From UBA1181 sp963619325 (GTDB lineage: Bacteria > Bacteroidota > Bacteroidia > Bacteroidales > Paludibacteraceae), in contig CAVEVQ010000003.1 in NCBI GenBank assembly GCA_963619325.1, positions 1 through 64,000 of the forward strand: a stretch of 64,000 bases of DNA, written 5' to 3'. Below the pieces are notes generated by a model. That model did no database searches. It was not told where the DNA came from and was given only the letters and a program-made list of their open reading frames with translations. A program made the position numbers and the translations under genes. Within the stretch, counting starts at the first letter, position 1. Each line of letters starts with the position of its first letter. This document shows, piece after piece, positions 52,609 to 61,789 of this stretch.

Positions 52609-53412
52609 TTATTTAGACTCTTCTTCCTTCAAATAATCAGTCCAAATGACCTGACGAAGAAACCTTTCCCTCCTTTCCCTACCAGTTTTTTTTGAATCCA
52701 TTCTCTCCAACTCGTCTTTCCAAAGATTATGGTAGTAGCCACTATTCCAACGCTTTACCAATTCTATTGATCGATTGACATAAAATTCAGACGGGTCTTC
52801 CTCTTCTACCAAATACACCTTATCTTCTGAAGGAGAATAAACAGCCGCATGAATAGTCGTCAGCAAATCCACCTCTTCTTCTGAGAGTTCTGAATCTTGG
52901 TTGGTAACCAACGGATATATATATTCACATTGCACATCTCCATTCGAAAGAGTGTCCTCCATCCTTAAAAACGAGTATCCTCGATATCTGCTATTCTTCG
53001 TTTTTACATAATGACGCTCAAAATGTAAATTATCTCCTTCATAATCATACACATACCCTTTTATTTTCTTTGGTGTATAATACTTATACATTTTGCTTTT
53101 TATCTTCTTTGAATTGAAATCATAAACAAATATAAACTTCACTTTCGTGCCAAAATGAGTCTGTACCCACGGCTGCGCGTATACCGTACCTTTGGTTACA
53201 CCAGCACCAAGCTGACGAGGAGATGGCAAATCCATAATTTTTAAAAAGCCTAAAAAGGTATCACCCTCCAATGACACAATCTTAGACGGGCATACCCCTT
53301 CCTCCCTCATCTTCTCATATTGAAATTCTGTATATTTTCTTCCTCTTGTTTGTGCATTCACAACAAGAATCGCAAAAACACAAAACAACACTACACAAAA
53401 CAGTCTTTTCAT
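52609..53412 (-). CDS. Exported protein of unknown function
   Basis: 267-residue protein with signal peptide (about 1-20, ending VVNAQ). The mature chain has beta-rich segments (KFIFVYDFNSKKIKSKMYKY, NLHFERHYVK), an acidic region and a basic helical C-terminus (KKTGRERRERFLRQVIW). No family recognised. It lies 12 bp after the DUF4491-like gene and probably shares its transcript. Its 3' end nearly meets convergent vsr. Confidence 0.72.
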   Translation of the reverse strand: MKRLFCVVLFCVFAILVVNAQTRGRKYTEFQYEKMREEGVCPSKIVSLEGDTFLGFLKIMDLPSPRQLGAGVTKGTVYAQPWVQTHFGTKVKFIFVYDFNSKKIKSKMYKYYTPKKIKGYVYDYEGDNLHFERHYVKTKNSRYRGYSFLRMEDTLSNGDVQCEYIYPLVTNQDSELSEEEVDLLTTIHAAVYSPSEDKVYLVEEEDPSEFYVNRSIELVKRWNSGYYHNLWKDELERMDSKKTGRERRERFLRQVIWTDYLKEEESK

Positions 53413-53424
53413 TTATCTATTGTG

Positions 53425-53736
53425 TTATTTTTCCTCTTTCTTTTCACGTTTTGGAAACCAACCTTTTGCTACACGCTTTCTCTGTTCAAAGACCTCCAAA
53501 ATACTCCAAAAACAAGAAAATGCAAAAACACCCCACAATATTGAACTTACCAAGTCCTCACAATAAAGCGACATCAAGACTCCAAAAATTCCACCAATAA
53601 GAAACGCCCACCATACTTTCACTCCAAAATAATACTCACCTTTTATTACTAACGGATGAAATATTCCTATCATCAGAAATGTCAACAAACCCACTATTAA
53701 TCCGTTTACATTATACTCGTTTACTATATCATTCAT
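53425..53736 (-). CDS. Small membrane protein (DUF4491-like)
   Basis: 103-residue protein with three hydrophobic helices (about 11-30, 40-57, 66-82) and a basic cytoplasmic tail (RKRVAKGWFPKREKKEEK). The pattern IGIFHPLVIKGEYYFGVKVW followed by EVFEQRKRV and KGWFPK matches my memory of the DUF4491 family of Bacteroidota, whose function is unknown. It sits between an epimerase gene (32 bp away) and the exported unknown. Confidence 0.8.
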   Translation of the reverse strand: MNDIVNEYNVNGLIVGLLTFLMIGIFHPLVIKGEYYFGVKVWWAFLIGGIFGVLMSLYCEDLVSSILWGVFAFSCFWSILEVFEQRKRVAKGWFPKREKKEEK

Positions 53737-53768
53737 ATACCTTATTTTTTATCAATTGTTTCAAATAG

Positions 53769-54779
53769 TTACCATAATCCTTTCTCTTCATTGTCTGAAA
53801 ACCAATCTTTCAGAGCCTCCTGTAAAGTCCATTTGTATTCAAAACCAGTCTCACTCATTTTTTTTCCAGATACATTTGTTGATATCTGCAACTTTACAAC
53901 TCTATCTCTGCAAATACCCATTGGAGAACCCAATACTCCGAGAATAAGAGCGGCCGGCATAATCAGAATGTTCGGAAGATATGGGACAAACGCACTCATA
54001 CGAGTGGCAGATTTCATTGCGTCTACGATCTGCTCCAAATGAAAGGATGGCTCATAACCACAATTGAAAAGTTGATTATTTTCACTTCTTTTTATACAAA
54101 AAAGAATAAAACGGACGAGGTCTTTAACATAAATGCACGCTTTTGTCGTATCTTTTCTTCCAGGATAAGCAAATCGATGTTTCCGTATCGCCCAATACAT
54201 ACGAGTGAAATTTCCATTTTCGCCTTTTCCAAAAACGACTCCCGGACGAAGGACAACCAACTTACGATGAGGGTTCCCTTTCTGCCAGCCTAAAAATAAC
54301 TTTTCAGAAATCAATTTTGAAATTCCGTACGGTGTATTCGGCATCGGCAAATCCTCTTCTTCCTTCATTGCCTCTGAAGTTCCATAGATAGAAATACTCG
54401 ACATAAACACAACTGTACATATTCCGTGCCGTTCGGCAAAATCAACAACATTTTCCGCCCCTTTTATATTTGTCTCAAAATACTCGTAATCTTCATATCC
54501 TGGAGTTTGATGAATTGCAGCTAAATGAATCAAAACATCTTCTTCTGAAACAGATACAGGTAAATTTTCAATCCTCTTTCTTACATCACAGTATATGTAT
54601 TCGGAAGAGATAAAAGACTCTTTTATTAATGGAGAATTATAATTCTTTAACCGCAAGTGTTTATCTTCCTGCTTTTCAATATCTAAGTTGTAAATTTTTG
54701 AAGTAGGATACTCCTCCCTTATCAAATTCGCAAGATGAACTCCAATAAAGCCAGATCCTCCAGTAATAAAAAAATTCAT
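53769..54779 (-). CDS. NAD-dependent epimerase/dehydratase (extended SDR)
   Basis: 336-residue extended short-chain dehydrogenase. N-terminal NAD site FITGGSGFIGVHLAN (about 4-18), SSISIYGTS followed by YGISKLISEKL with catalytic Tyr-Lys (about 152), and RPGVVFGKGENG. It likely modifies a nucleotide sugar for surface polysaccharide, as suggested by the adjacent glycosyltransferase gene, which ends one base before its start. The exact sugar cannot be inferred. Confidence 0.9.
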   Translation of the reverse strand: MNFFITGGSGFIGVHLANLIREEYPTSKIYNLDIEKQEDKHLRLKNYNSPLIKESFISSEYIYCDVRKRIENLPVSVSEEDVLIHLAAIHQTPGYEDYEYFETNIKGAENVVDFAERHGICTVVFMSSISIYGTSEAMKEEEDLPMPNTPYGISKLISEKLFLGWQKGNPHRKLVVLRPGVVFGKGENGNFTRMYWAIRKHRFAYPGRKDTTKACIYVKDLVRFILFCIKRSENNQLFNCGYEPSFHLEQIVDAMKSATRMSAFVPYLPNILIMPAALILGVLGSPMGICRDRVVKLQISTNVSGKKMSETGFEYKWTLQEALKDWFSDNEEKGLW

Positions 54780-54780
54780 A

Positions 54781-55611
54781 TCATTCCTTTTTGTAGTAAC
54801 CCAAATCTTCCAACAACTGACGATTCCATTGGCGTCGTTCCCTGTCGAAAATCCATCCCCACTTATTGAAATATCTAATCATATTCACAAGGTGAATACG
54901 CAACATTTTTCTGCTTTTATACGACGCCGAACGATGCACATGCACAATCGTAACTTCTGGCCAGAACATGGTTCGGTAGTATCTATGCATCCTTCGCGTG
55001 ATATCTATGTCCTCAGGATACATAAAAAAACGCTCGTCAAACAAACCTACCTTCTCAAGGCATTTCACTCTGAAGAACATAAAACTACCCATATGATAAG
55101 GTACATTCATCGGGAGTTTATGGTCATTAAACTCTAAACAGTATCTGTAATTAATCTTTTCAGTCCATTTTTTTGGCATAAATCGTCTGAAAAAAAGGAC
55201 TATTGGATCGGGTAGTAACCTGCAAACATACTGAAGATCCCCATTCGGGTATATCGTGTTGGGTATCAGCTGAGCGACATCCTCATTTTCGTCCATGTAC
55301 CCCATAATTCTTTCAATCACTTGCTCTCCAAACGAGACATCTGGATTGATAACTAAATGATAATCAACGCCTAACCGTACCGCTCTGCGGATTGCCACAT
55401 TATGACCTGCTCCATATCCCAAATTTTTATCATTGAACGTATAATCTACATTCGAAAACTCAGAACATAACTCACGCAAATCATCTTTTGGCGAATTATC
55501 AATCACATAGATTAAACTCACATCATTGTTTGCCAAAGAATTGAGACATTTGCTCAACTCCTCCTTATCATTCTGGTATGTCACCACAGATGCAGTTACC
55601 CTGATTTTCAC
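54781..55611 (-). CDS. Glycosyltransferase family 2 protein
   Basis: 276-residue GT-A glycosyltransferase. The nucleotide-sugar site is VVTYQNDKEELSKCL followed by IDNSPKDDL; the DxD-like segment is VINPDVSF (about 91). ERFFMYPEDIDITRRM marks the acceptor region, as in rhamnosyltransferase-like GT2 enzymes. There is no ATG at the N-terminus: GTG at 55611 (V/MKIRVTASV) fits relatives best, with TTG four codons upstream as alternative. Together with the epimerase it likely serves cell-surface glycan assembly. Confidence 0.88.
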   Translation of the reverse strand: MKIRVTASVVTYQNDKEELSKCLNSLANNDVSLIYVIDNSPKDDLRELCSEFSNVDYTFNDKNLGYGAGHNVAIRRAVRLGVDYHLVINPDVSFGEQVIERIMGYMDENEDVAQLIPNTIYPNGDLQYVCRLLPDPIVLFFRRFMPKKWTEKINYRYCLEFNDHKLPMNVPYHMGSFMFFRVKCLEKVGLFDERFFMYPEDIDITRRMHRYYRTMFWPEVTIVHVHRSASYKSRKMLRIHLVNMIRYFNKWGWIFDRERRQWNRQLLEDLGYYKKE

Positions 55612-55692
55612 GGTGTGTATCAATCTACGCTTCTCTATAAGAAACGTCTTTCAAACGTTTTTAGTATCTTTCTTTTTGTTTAGTCAAAAGAA

Positions 55693-55718
55693 GGAGAAAG
55701 AAGTAATATTCTTTCTCC
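55693..55718 (-). terminator. Terminator of the nqr operon
   Basis: GGAGAAAGAA (55693-55702) and TTCTTTCTCC (55709-55718) form a perfect 10-bp stem with a 6-nt loop, followed on the minus strand by TTCTTTTG. It lies 25 bp after nqrF. Confidence 0.75.
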
Positions 55719-55743
55719 CTCTCCCTCTATATCATGCTTGTAT

Positions 55744-57012
55744 TTAGCCACCGAAGTTATCGTAACGAATCATATCGTCCTCGACTCCTAAACTATGAAG
55801 CAAATCAAGCACAGTTTTCGACATCATTGGAGGTCCACATAGGTAGTATTCTACATCCTCTGGAGCTTCGTGCTTATTAAGGTACGTGTTGCCCATCACA
55901 GGTGCAACAAATCCAGGGGTATATTTAACACCCAAAGCGTCCGCCTTTGGATCTTGACGGTCTAACGCCAAATGGAAGTGGAAGTTAGAAAATTCTTTCT
56001 CCAATTCCAAGAAGTCGTCCAAGAAAAAGACCTCATCAATACCCCTTGCACCGTAAAAATAATGCATCTCGCGATCACGAGTGTTCAAAGTCTTCAACAT
56101 GTGCATGATCTGTGCACGGAGTGGCGCCATTCCTGCTCCTCCTCCTACCCAAATCATCTCTCTCTTAGAATCAAACACAGGATGGAAATCGCCATAAGGA
56201 CCAGACATAGTTACCTTGTCTCCTGGCTTCAGACTAAAGATATAAGTTGAAGCAATTCCACATGGCACATCCTGGAAACCAACTTGCGGTTTTGGCTTGA
56301 ATGGAGGCGTTGCAATACGAACAGTCAATGTAATAATATCACCCTCATCTGGGTAATTAGCCATTGAGTAGGCACGAATAGTTGGTTCTGTATTTTTTTG
56401 ATGTAATCCAAAGAGACCAAACTTCTCCCAAGATGGAACATACAAATCTCCAATCAAGGAACGATCAAAATCGTTGTAATTGATGTCGTATGCAGGGATT
56501 TTAATCTGAGCGTATGAACCAGGCAAGAAATCCATGTGTTCTCCCTTAGGAAGAGCAACCTTAAACTCCTTGATGAAGCTTGCGACATTTCTGTTTCCAA
56601 TAACGGTGCACTCCCATTCCTTAACACCCATAACAGACTCTGGAACTTTAATCTTCATGTCGCCTTTCACCTTTGTTTGGCAACCCAAACGCCAGTGATT
56701 CTGTTGCTCTTTTCTTGAGAAATGACCTTTTTCAGAATCAAGGATTTCTCCTCCTCCTTCTAAAACTTGACATTTACATTGTCCACAAGAACCTTTTCCA
56801 CCACAAGCAGAAGGTAAATGAACGCCATTAACAGCCAAAGTGTTAAGTAGCGACGAACCCGACTCTACCTCTACAACATTATCGTCGTTAATAGTTATTT
56901 TCGCAGCCCCAGATGTAACCAAATACTTCTTGGCAACGAGAAGGAGTATTACAAGCGCCAATATAATGACGAGGAATACTACAATACTAGTTAAAATCAA
57001 CGTTATATCCAT
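55744..57012 (-). CDS. nqrF: Na+-translocating NADH:quinone reductase subunit F
   Basis: 422-residue electron-entry subunit. One N-terminal helix (about 5-27), a 2Fe-2S ferredoxin domain with ACGGKGSCGQCKC (about 68-80), an FAD domain with RAYSMANYPDEG, and an NAD domain with WVGGGAGMAPLRAQI. It oxidises NADH and passes electrons into the NQR complex in the inner membrane. Last gene of nqrABCDEF, 14 bp after nqrE. Confidence 0.97.
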   Translation of the reverse strand: MDITLILTSIVVFLVIILALVILLLVAKKYLVTSGAAKITINDDNVVEVESGSSLLNTLAVNGVHLPSACGGKGSCGQCKCQVLEGGGEILDSEKGHFSRKEQQNHWRLGCQTKVKGDMKIKVPESVMGVKEWECTVIGNRNVASFIKEFKVALPKGEHMDFLPGSYAQIKIPAYDINYNDFDRSLIGDLYVPSWEKFGLFGLHQKNTEPTIRAYSMANYPDEGDIITLTVRIATPPFKPKPQVGFQDVPCGIASTYIFSLKPGDKVTMSGPYGDFHPVFDSKREMIWVGGGAGMAPLRAQIMHMLKTLNTRDREMHYFYGARGIDEVFFLDDFLELEKEFSNFHFHLALDRQDPKADALGVKYTPGFVAPVMGNTYLNKHEAPEDVEYYLCGPPMMSKTVLDLLHSLGVEDDMIRYDNFGG

Positions 57013-57026
57013 TGTTTATACTCCTA

Positions 57027-57623
57027 TTAAATTGTTAAACCAGAGAAGCACATAAACGCCATTGCCATCAAACCAACTGTGATAAAGGTGATACCCAAAC
57101 CACGAAGAGGCGCAGGCACATTTGAATACTGAAGTCTTTCCCTAATCGCAGCCAAAGCAACGATAGCCAAAGCCCAACCAATACCCGATCCTAAAGCGTA
57201 TGTCGCCGCATACCCAACATTCTCGAAATGCCTTTGTTGCATAAACAAACATGCACCCATGATAGCACAGTTTACAGCAATCAACGGTAAGAAAATTCCT
57301 AACGACGCATATAGAGACGGACTGAACTTTTCAATCGCCATCTCCAATATTTGTACAACACCTGCAATGACCGCGATGAAAAGGATAAAGCTCAAGAAAC
57401 TCAAGTCAACGCCCTTAACGATAGCATCAGGCGCCAAGACATAATTCTCCAACAGATAATTCAGAGGAACGGTTACGAGCAACACGAATGTTACGGATAC
57501 TCCCAAACCCAAGGCAGTCTTGACATTCTTTGATACTGCTAAATAGGAACACATTCCCAAGAAATAGCAGAAAATCATATTGTCCACAAAGATGGACTTC
57601 ACAAATAAACTTAAATATTCCAT
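57027..57623 (-). CDS. nqrE: Na+-NQR subunit E
   Basis: 198-residue integral membrane subunit with six helices, homologous to NqrD/RnfA. Signature segments: FVDNMIFCYFLGMCSYLAVS near the N-terminus and VNCAIMGACLFM in mid-protein, each with the cysteine that ligates the intramembrane iron centre shared with NqrD. Fourth-to-fifth gene order nqrD-nqrE is as usual. Confidence 0.96.
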   Translation of the reverse strand: MEYLSLFVKSIFVDNMIFCYFLGMCSYLAVSKNVKTALGLGVSVTFVLLVTVPLNYLLENYVLAPDAIVKGVDLSFLSFILFIAVIAGVVQILEMAIEKFSPSLYASLGIFLPLIAVNCAIMGACLFMQQRHFENVGYAATYALGSGIGWALAIVALAAIRERLQYSNVPAPLRGLGITFITVGLMAMAFMCFSGLTI

Positions 57624-57645
57624 ATTCTAATCTCTATTAGGAATT

Positions 57646-58281
57646 TTAATTGCTCTTCTCTTGAAGATCTGGATTCTTAGAACGCTGGAACCAAATGATG
57701 CATGCCAAAAGGATCAAAGCCATCGGAGGCAAAACCATCAAACCATTATTCATATATCCCAAATCATACACGCATTGCGGAATGATGTGGAATCCTAACA
57801 ATGTTCCAGATCCTAAAATTTCACGGAAAACTCCCACGATAACGAGGATTAACGCATAACCTAAACCATTACCAATACCATCCAAAAACGACTCCCATGG
57901 TCCGTTAGACATTGCAAAAGCTTCCAAACGTCCCATCAAAATACAATTTGTGATGATTAATCCTACATAAACAGACAATTGCACACTTACATCGTAGGCA
58001 AACGCCTTCAATACCTGACTTACAATAGTCACCAATGCGGCACATACAACCAACTGCACAATGATACGTATACGATTAGGTATCGTGTTGCGTAATAACG
58101 AGATAACCAAATTGGCAAAAGCGACAATCACCGTAACCGACAATCCCATTACCAACGCTGGCTCTAACTTAGAGGTAACCGCCAACGCAGAACAGATACC
58201 TAAAACCTGAACCGCAACAGGATTATTCAATCCTAACGGACTCAAAAGAACTTCTTTGTTTTTCTTTGAAAATAATTCCAT
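57646..58281 (-). CDS. nqrD: Na+-NQR subunit D
   Basis: 211-residue membrane subunit with six helices, pseudo-symmetric to NqrE. Typical parts: LGLNNPVAVQVLGICSALAV and ITNCILMGRLEAFAM, the two half-sites holding iron-ligand cysteines, and NGLGYALILVIVGVFREILG. The end is cytoplasmic and polar. It follows nqrC by 13 bp. Confidence 0.96.
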   Translation of the reverse strand: MELFSKKNKEVLLSPLGLNNPVAVQVLGICSALAVTSKLEPALVMGLSVTVIVAFANLVISLLRNTIPNRIRIIVQLVVCAALVTIVSQVLKAFAYDVSVQLSVYVGLIITNCILMGRLEAFAMSNGPWESFLDGIGNGLGYALILVIVGVFREILGSGTLLGFHIIPQCVYDLGYMNNGLMVLPPMALILLACIIWFQRSKNPDLQEKSN

Positions 58282-58294
58282 ATCTGTTTCCTCC

Positions 58295-59128
58295 TTACTT
58301 TACTTGTGCTTGGATTGAATCAGCCACTTGCTTTACGACAGACACCAAAGAATCCTGAATTGCTGCCATAGAATCCAGACTCGCATCTACTGTGACAGAA
58401 TCAGTTGCAGATTCAACACTCTCCATAGCGACAACAAGCTCACTTTGTTTGAAGAATTCAGCATATCTACCTAAGCAATTATGCAACATTTGGTTAACTC
58501 CTTTTGATGTGATTGTACCTCCTGTGATACCATCTACTTCATACTCAGGGTTCGATACCTTACCATTTTTTTCTACAGAAATCCTTACCTCACCATTCTC
58601 CTGTAAAAGTTTTCCTTTAAACTCAGATTGGAAAAATGGCATAGCAATTTCAGCTCCCAATCCTGGAGTTTCTCCTTCGTGTGAGAAATATGTTCCGTAG
58701 ATAGTCTTCTTATCTGCGTTGAATGAGACATAACCCCAAATCGGACCCCAAAGCCCTGCCCCATAAAGAGGAACAACATACTTTGTCTCTCCATTCACCT
58801 CACAAACATAAAGCGGAAGTTTTGTCACATTATCTTCCTTAAGCTTCTTAGACTCAACATCAAAACCACCTGTTGCTGAAACTACATTTCCTTCTAAATC
58901 CAAAAGGCGGTCTTCTTTTATGTATTTGTTATAAGTAGTCTCAACATCCCCTTTCAATTCTTCCTCAGATACATTCAAAGAAGTAAGAATCTGCTTCATC
59001 TTGTCCAACTCTACATTCTTATCTTGCTTTTCTTTCAAGGAAGAAGAAACAAACGCCAAGAGGAATGCGACGATAATTACCATTATCGAAGCATATACGA
59101 TAGTATAACCGTTACTATTTGTATTCAT
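58295..59128 (-). CDS. nqrC: Na+-NQR subunit C (FMN-bound)
   Basis: 277-residue subunit with one N-terminal helix (about 8-28) and a periplasmic FMN-binding domain. The flavinylation motif is DGITGGTITSKGV, where the Thr in GGTIT is the expected covalent FMN acceptor. Compared with standard NqrC it carries a C-terminal extension of about 40 residues rich in Ser, Asp and Val (VESATDSVTVDAS). ApbE would attach the FMN. Confidence 0.95.
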   Translation of the reverse strand: MNTNSNGYTIVYASIMVIIVAFLLAFVSSSLKEKQDKNVELDKMKQILTSLNVSEEELKGDVETTYNKYIKEDRLLDLEGNVVSATGGFDVESKKLKEDNVTKLPLYVCEVNGETKYVVPLYGAGLWGPIWGYVSFNADKKTIYGTYFSHEGETPGLGAEIAMPFFQSEFKGKLLQENGEVRISVEKNGKVSNPEYEVDGITGGTITSKGVNQMLHNCLGRYAEFFKQSELVVAMESVESATDSVTVDASLDSMAAIQDSLVSVVKQVADSIQAQVK

Positions 59129-59137
59129 AGCCTTCTA

Positions 59138-60331
59138 TTATTTAGCAACTCGACTTAACCTTCTCTTGATGTTTCTCTGTACGAAGCAGTAGTCAATCAA
59201 CGCCGCAAAAACATTCATCAACAAGATTGCCAACATCATACCTTCTGGGTATCCAGGATTCAAACAACGTACCACAATTGCAATGAATCCGATGAGGAAT
59301 CCGAAAATGTACTTTCCACACTCTGTTCTTGGTGACGTTACAGGGTCTGTGGCCATAAAGACCGCGCCGAAACAGAAACCACCTAAGAAAATATGCTCGT
59401 ACCAAGGCAATTGCATCACTGAATTAGCTCCGATTGCGTTAAACATCAACGCCGTTACAATACCTCCGACGAAAACAGACAACATTGTCTTCCAACTTGC
59501 AATACCCGTCCACAAAAGGATAAAGGCTCCAATTGCAATGGCAATAACACTCGTCTCACCGATTGACCCAGGGTACAAACCAACGATCATGTCCATAACC
59601 GACATGTTGCTACCTACCGCATTGACAATAACATCCGCTGAACCTGAAGTCGCTACCTGTCCAAGCGGTGTCGCACCAGTGAATCCATCGACCAATGTCT
59701 CGCTCTGACCTAATCCGAAGAAGTTGTTCAAAGAAATCCATACTGAATCTCCCGACATCTTAGTAGGATAAGCAAAGAATAGGAACGCACGAGTTACCAA
59801 TGCAACATTAAATATGTTATATCCCGTTCCTCCAAATACCTCTTTGGCGAAGATAACCGCAAAAGCAGTAGCCACAGCCAAAATCCACAATGGACATTCT
59901 ACAGGAACAATCATAGGAATCAGCATACCAGAAACGAGGAATCCTTCCTGTATTTCCTCATTCTTCCACTGAGCCACAACAAACTCAATTCCAAGTCCTA
60001 CAACGTATGACACGACAATCTTTGGCAATACAGCCAAGAAACCATAGATGAAAGTTTCAATAAAAGAAGCCGTTTCTCCATACACCAAAAAGTGCTGGTA
60101 CCCCACGTTGTACATACCGAAAAGCAACGCAGGCAACAAAGCAATCACAACAATGGACATCGCACGTTTCGAGTCGATACAGTCGTGAATGTGGCTTCCT
60201 CTCTTCGCTGTCGTATTCGGAACGAATAAGAACGACTCAAATCCGTCGAATACAGAGCGAAATGCGTGAAATTTTCCGTCCCCTTCAAAAGACGGCTTCA
60301 CTTTGTCGAGAAAATTTCTTAACGCTTTCAA
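59138..60331 (-). CDS. nqrB: Na+-NQR subunit B (FMN-bound)
   Basis: 397-residue multi-spanning subunit with riboflavin/FMN and quinone sites. The FMN acceptor motif is VDGFTGATPLGQ (about 218-229). The N-terminus KALRNFLDKVKPSFEGDGKF matches NqrB well, and its only plausible start codon is TTG at 60331, because the next Met is past residue 50. A non-ATG start may moderate its expression. 35 bp after nqrA. Confidence 0.95.
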   Translation of the reverse strand: MKALRNFLDKVKPSFEGDGKFHAFRSVFDGFESFLFVPNTTAKRGSHIHDCIDSKRAMSIVVIALLPALLFGMYNVGYQHFLVYGETASFIETFIYGFLAVLPKIVVSYVVGLGIEFVVAQWKNEEIQEGFLVSGMLIPMIVPVECPLWILAVATAFAVIFAKEVFGGTGYNIFNVALVTRAFLFFAYPTKMSGDSVWISLNNFFGLGQSETLVDGFTGATPLGQVATSGSADVIVNAVGSNMSVMDMIVGLYPGSIGETSVIAIAIGAFILLWTGIASWKTMLSVFVGGIVTALMFNAIGANSVMQLPWYEHIFLGGFCFGAVFMATDPVTSPRTECGKYIFGFLIGFIAIVVRCLNPGYPEGMMLAILLMNVFAALIDYCFVQRNIKRRLSRVAK

Positions 60332-60366
60332 TGTTATATTATTTTAGTTATTACACAAATTTAGAC

Positions 60367-61722
60367 CTAAGCCAACTCCTTACGAAGATAGTCCAATCCC
60401 TCGCGAACAATTCTTTGCGTCTCTATCTTCGACGTGCAGACAAACTCACATAAAGCGAAATCCTCTGGCGCAACCTCGTAAATTCCTAATTGCTCCATCT
60501 TATCAATGTCCTTCGCCATAATCGATTTCACAAGATACTCTGGATAAATGTCCATTGGGAATACTTTATCGTACTCGCCAGACATGATGAATGCGCGTTC
60601 ACCTCCATTGATGTTCGTATCGAAAACATATTCCTTACTCTTTCCTAACAACCACGAGAAATAGGAACGACTCACACTGAACTTATTCAAACGCGGAGCA
60701 ATCCATCCTAAAAACTCATTGTTGTGGTCACCTTCCGGAATAACAGTAATCTGAGAATCAAAAGATCCCAAAAATCCATCTGCCAAAATCTGTGTTCCAG
60801 ACAATGCGTTTCCGCTGATATAACGAACATTATCTCCGTCGATATTATTAGCAATCACATTTGCAATAGACTCTCCCACCTTCATATCATAGTACTGAGG
60901 CGTTTTTACGGATGAACCCGTCAAAGCCACTTTCTTGGCGAAAGAAATCTGTCCGTTCTTGAAGGCTGCTCCGATCATAGCAACATCTTGAGGATTGACA
61001 GTCCAAACAATATCCCCCTTGTTGATAGGGTCAATATGATGAATCTGAACACCTACGTTTCCAGTTGGGTGTGGACCAATGAACTCGTGCAACACAACAC
61101 CTTTCGTCTTCTTGTAGATGTTTGAAGCACTCTCCGCATTGATACTAATGTGAACCTTCCCTGATGTCAATTTTGACAATGCGTCAACACCATACTGAAA
61201 GTCCTCTTCACGTCCTACCAAAACATACTCGTAGTTGGGCGCCAAAGGAGCCGTGTCAAAACCAGAAATAAAAATCGCTTTTGGACTATCATCCGGATCC
61301 GCAACGATATCGTAAGGACGTTGCTTGATGAAAGCGAAGAAGCCAGCGTTAAGCATAGCCTCCTTAACCTTCTCGGACGATAATTCAGAAGGACGACCCT
61401 TTGGAAATTCTGCAGAAACGAATTGTCCATCCGACTTCAATCGAATGTCCAAAACCTTTCTCTTATCCCCACGATTTACCGCGACAACTTCGCCACTTAC
61501 TGGGGAAACGAATTTCAAATTCTGATTTGTCTTGCTTTGGAACAAAACCGTCCCGACTTTCACTTTATCCCCCTCTCGGACAAGCACTTTCGGTTTGATG
61601 CCGTGAAAATCATCAGGTCTGACAGAAAACGACTCAGAAGTGCCAACCTTCGCCAACACTTCCTTTGCCTTTCCTTTCATGTTAATGTCAAGACCTTTTT
61701 TAATTCTAATCACCTCAGACAT
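60367..61722 (-). CDS. nqrA: Na+-NQR subunit A
   Basis: 451-residue peripheral cytoplasmic subunit. N-terminal lipoyl-like segment (IRIKKGLDINMKGKAKE), ubiquinone-complex core with VREGDKVKVGTVLF and HEFIGPHPTGNVGVQIHHI, and C-terminal FALCEFVCTSKIETQRIVR. It begins the nqr operon, 67 bp after lpxA; ATG at MSEVIR is preferred over one 15 codons upstream. The gap contains ACCTTTAAAGGT (61774-61785) palindrome, a possible regulatory site. Confidence 0.96.
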   Translation of the reverse strand: MSEVIRIKKGLDINMKGKAKEVLAKVGTSESFSVRPDDFHGIKPKVLVREGDKVKVGTVLFQSKTNQNLKFVSPVSGEVVAVNRGDKRKVLDIRLKSDGQFVSAEFPKGRPSELSSEKVKEAMLNAGFFAFIKQRPYDIVADPDDSPKAIFISGFDTAPLAPNYEYVLVGREEDFQYGVDALSKLTSGKVHISINAESASNIYKKTKGVVLHEFIGPHPTGNVGVQIHHIDPINKGDIVWTVNPQDVAMIGAAFKNGQISFAKKVALTGSSVKTPQYYDMKVGESIANVIANNIDGDNVRYISGNALSGTQILADGFLGSFDSQITVIPEGDHNNEFLGWIAPRLNKFSVSRSYFSWLLGKSKEYVFDTNINGGERAFIMSGEYDKVFPMDIYPEYLVKSIMAKDIDKMEQLGIYEVAPEDFALCEFVCTSKIETQRIVREGLDYLRKELA

Positions 61723-61789
61723 ATAACTATAATTAATAAAATTTCTGATAGTTTTTTTTTCAGTCAATAATTGACCTTTAAAGGTACTA

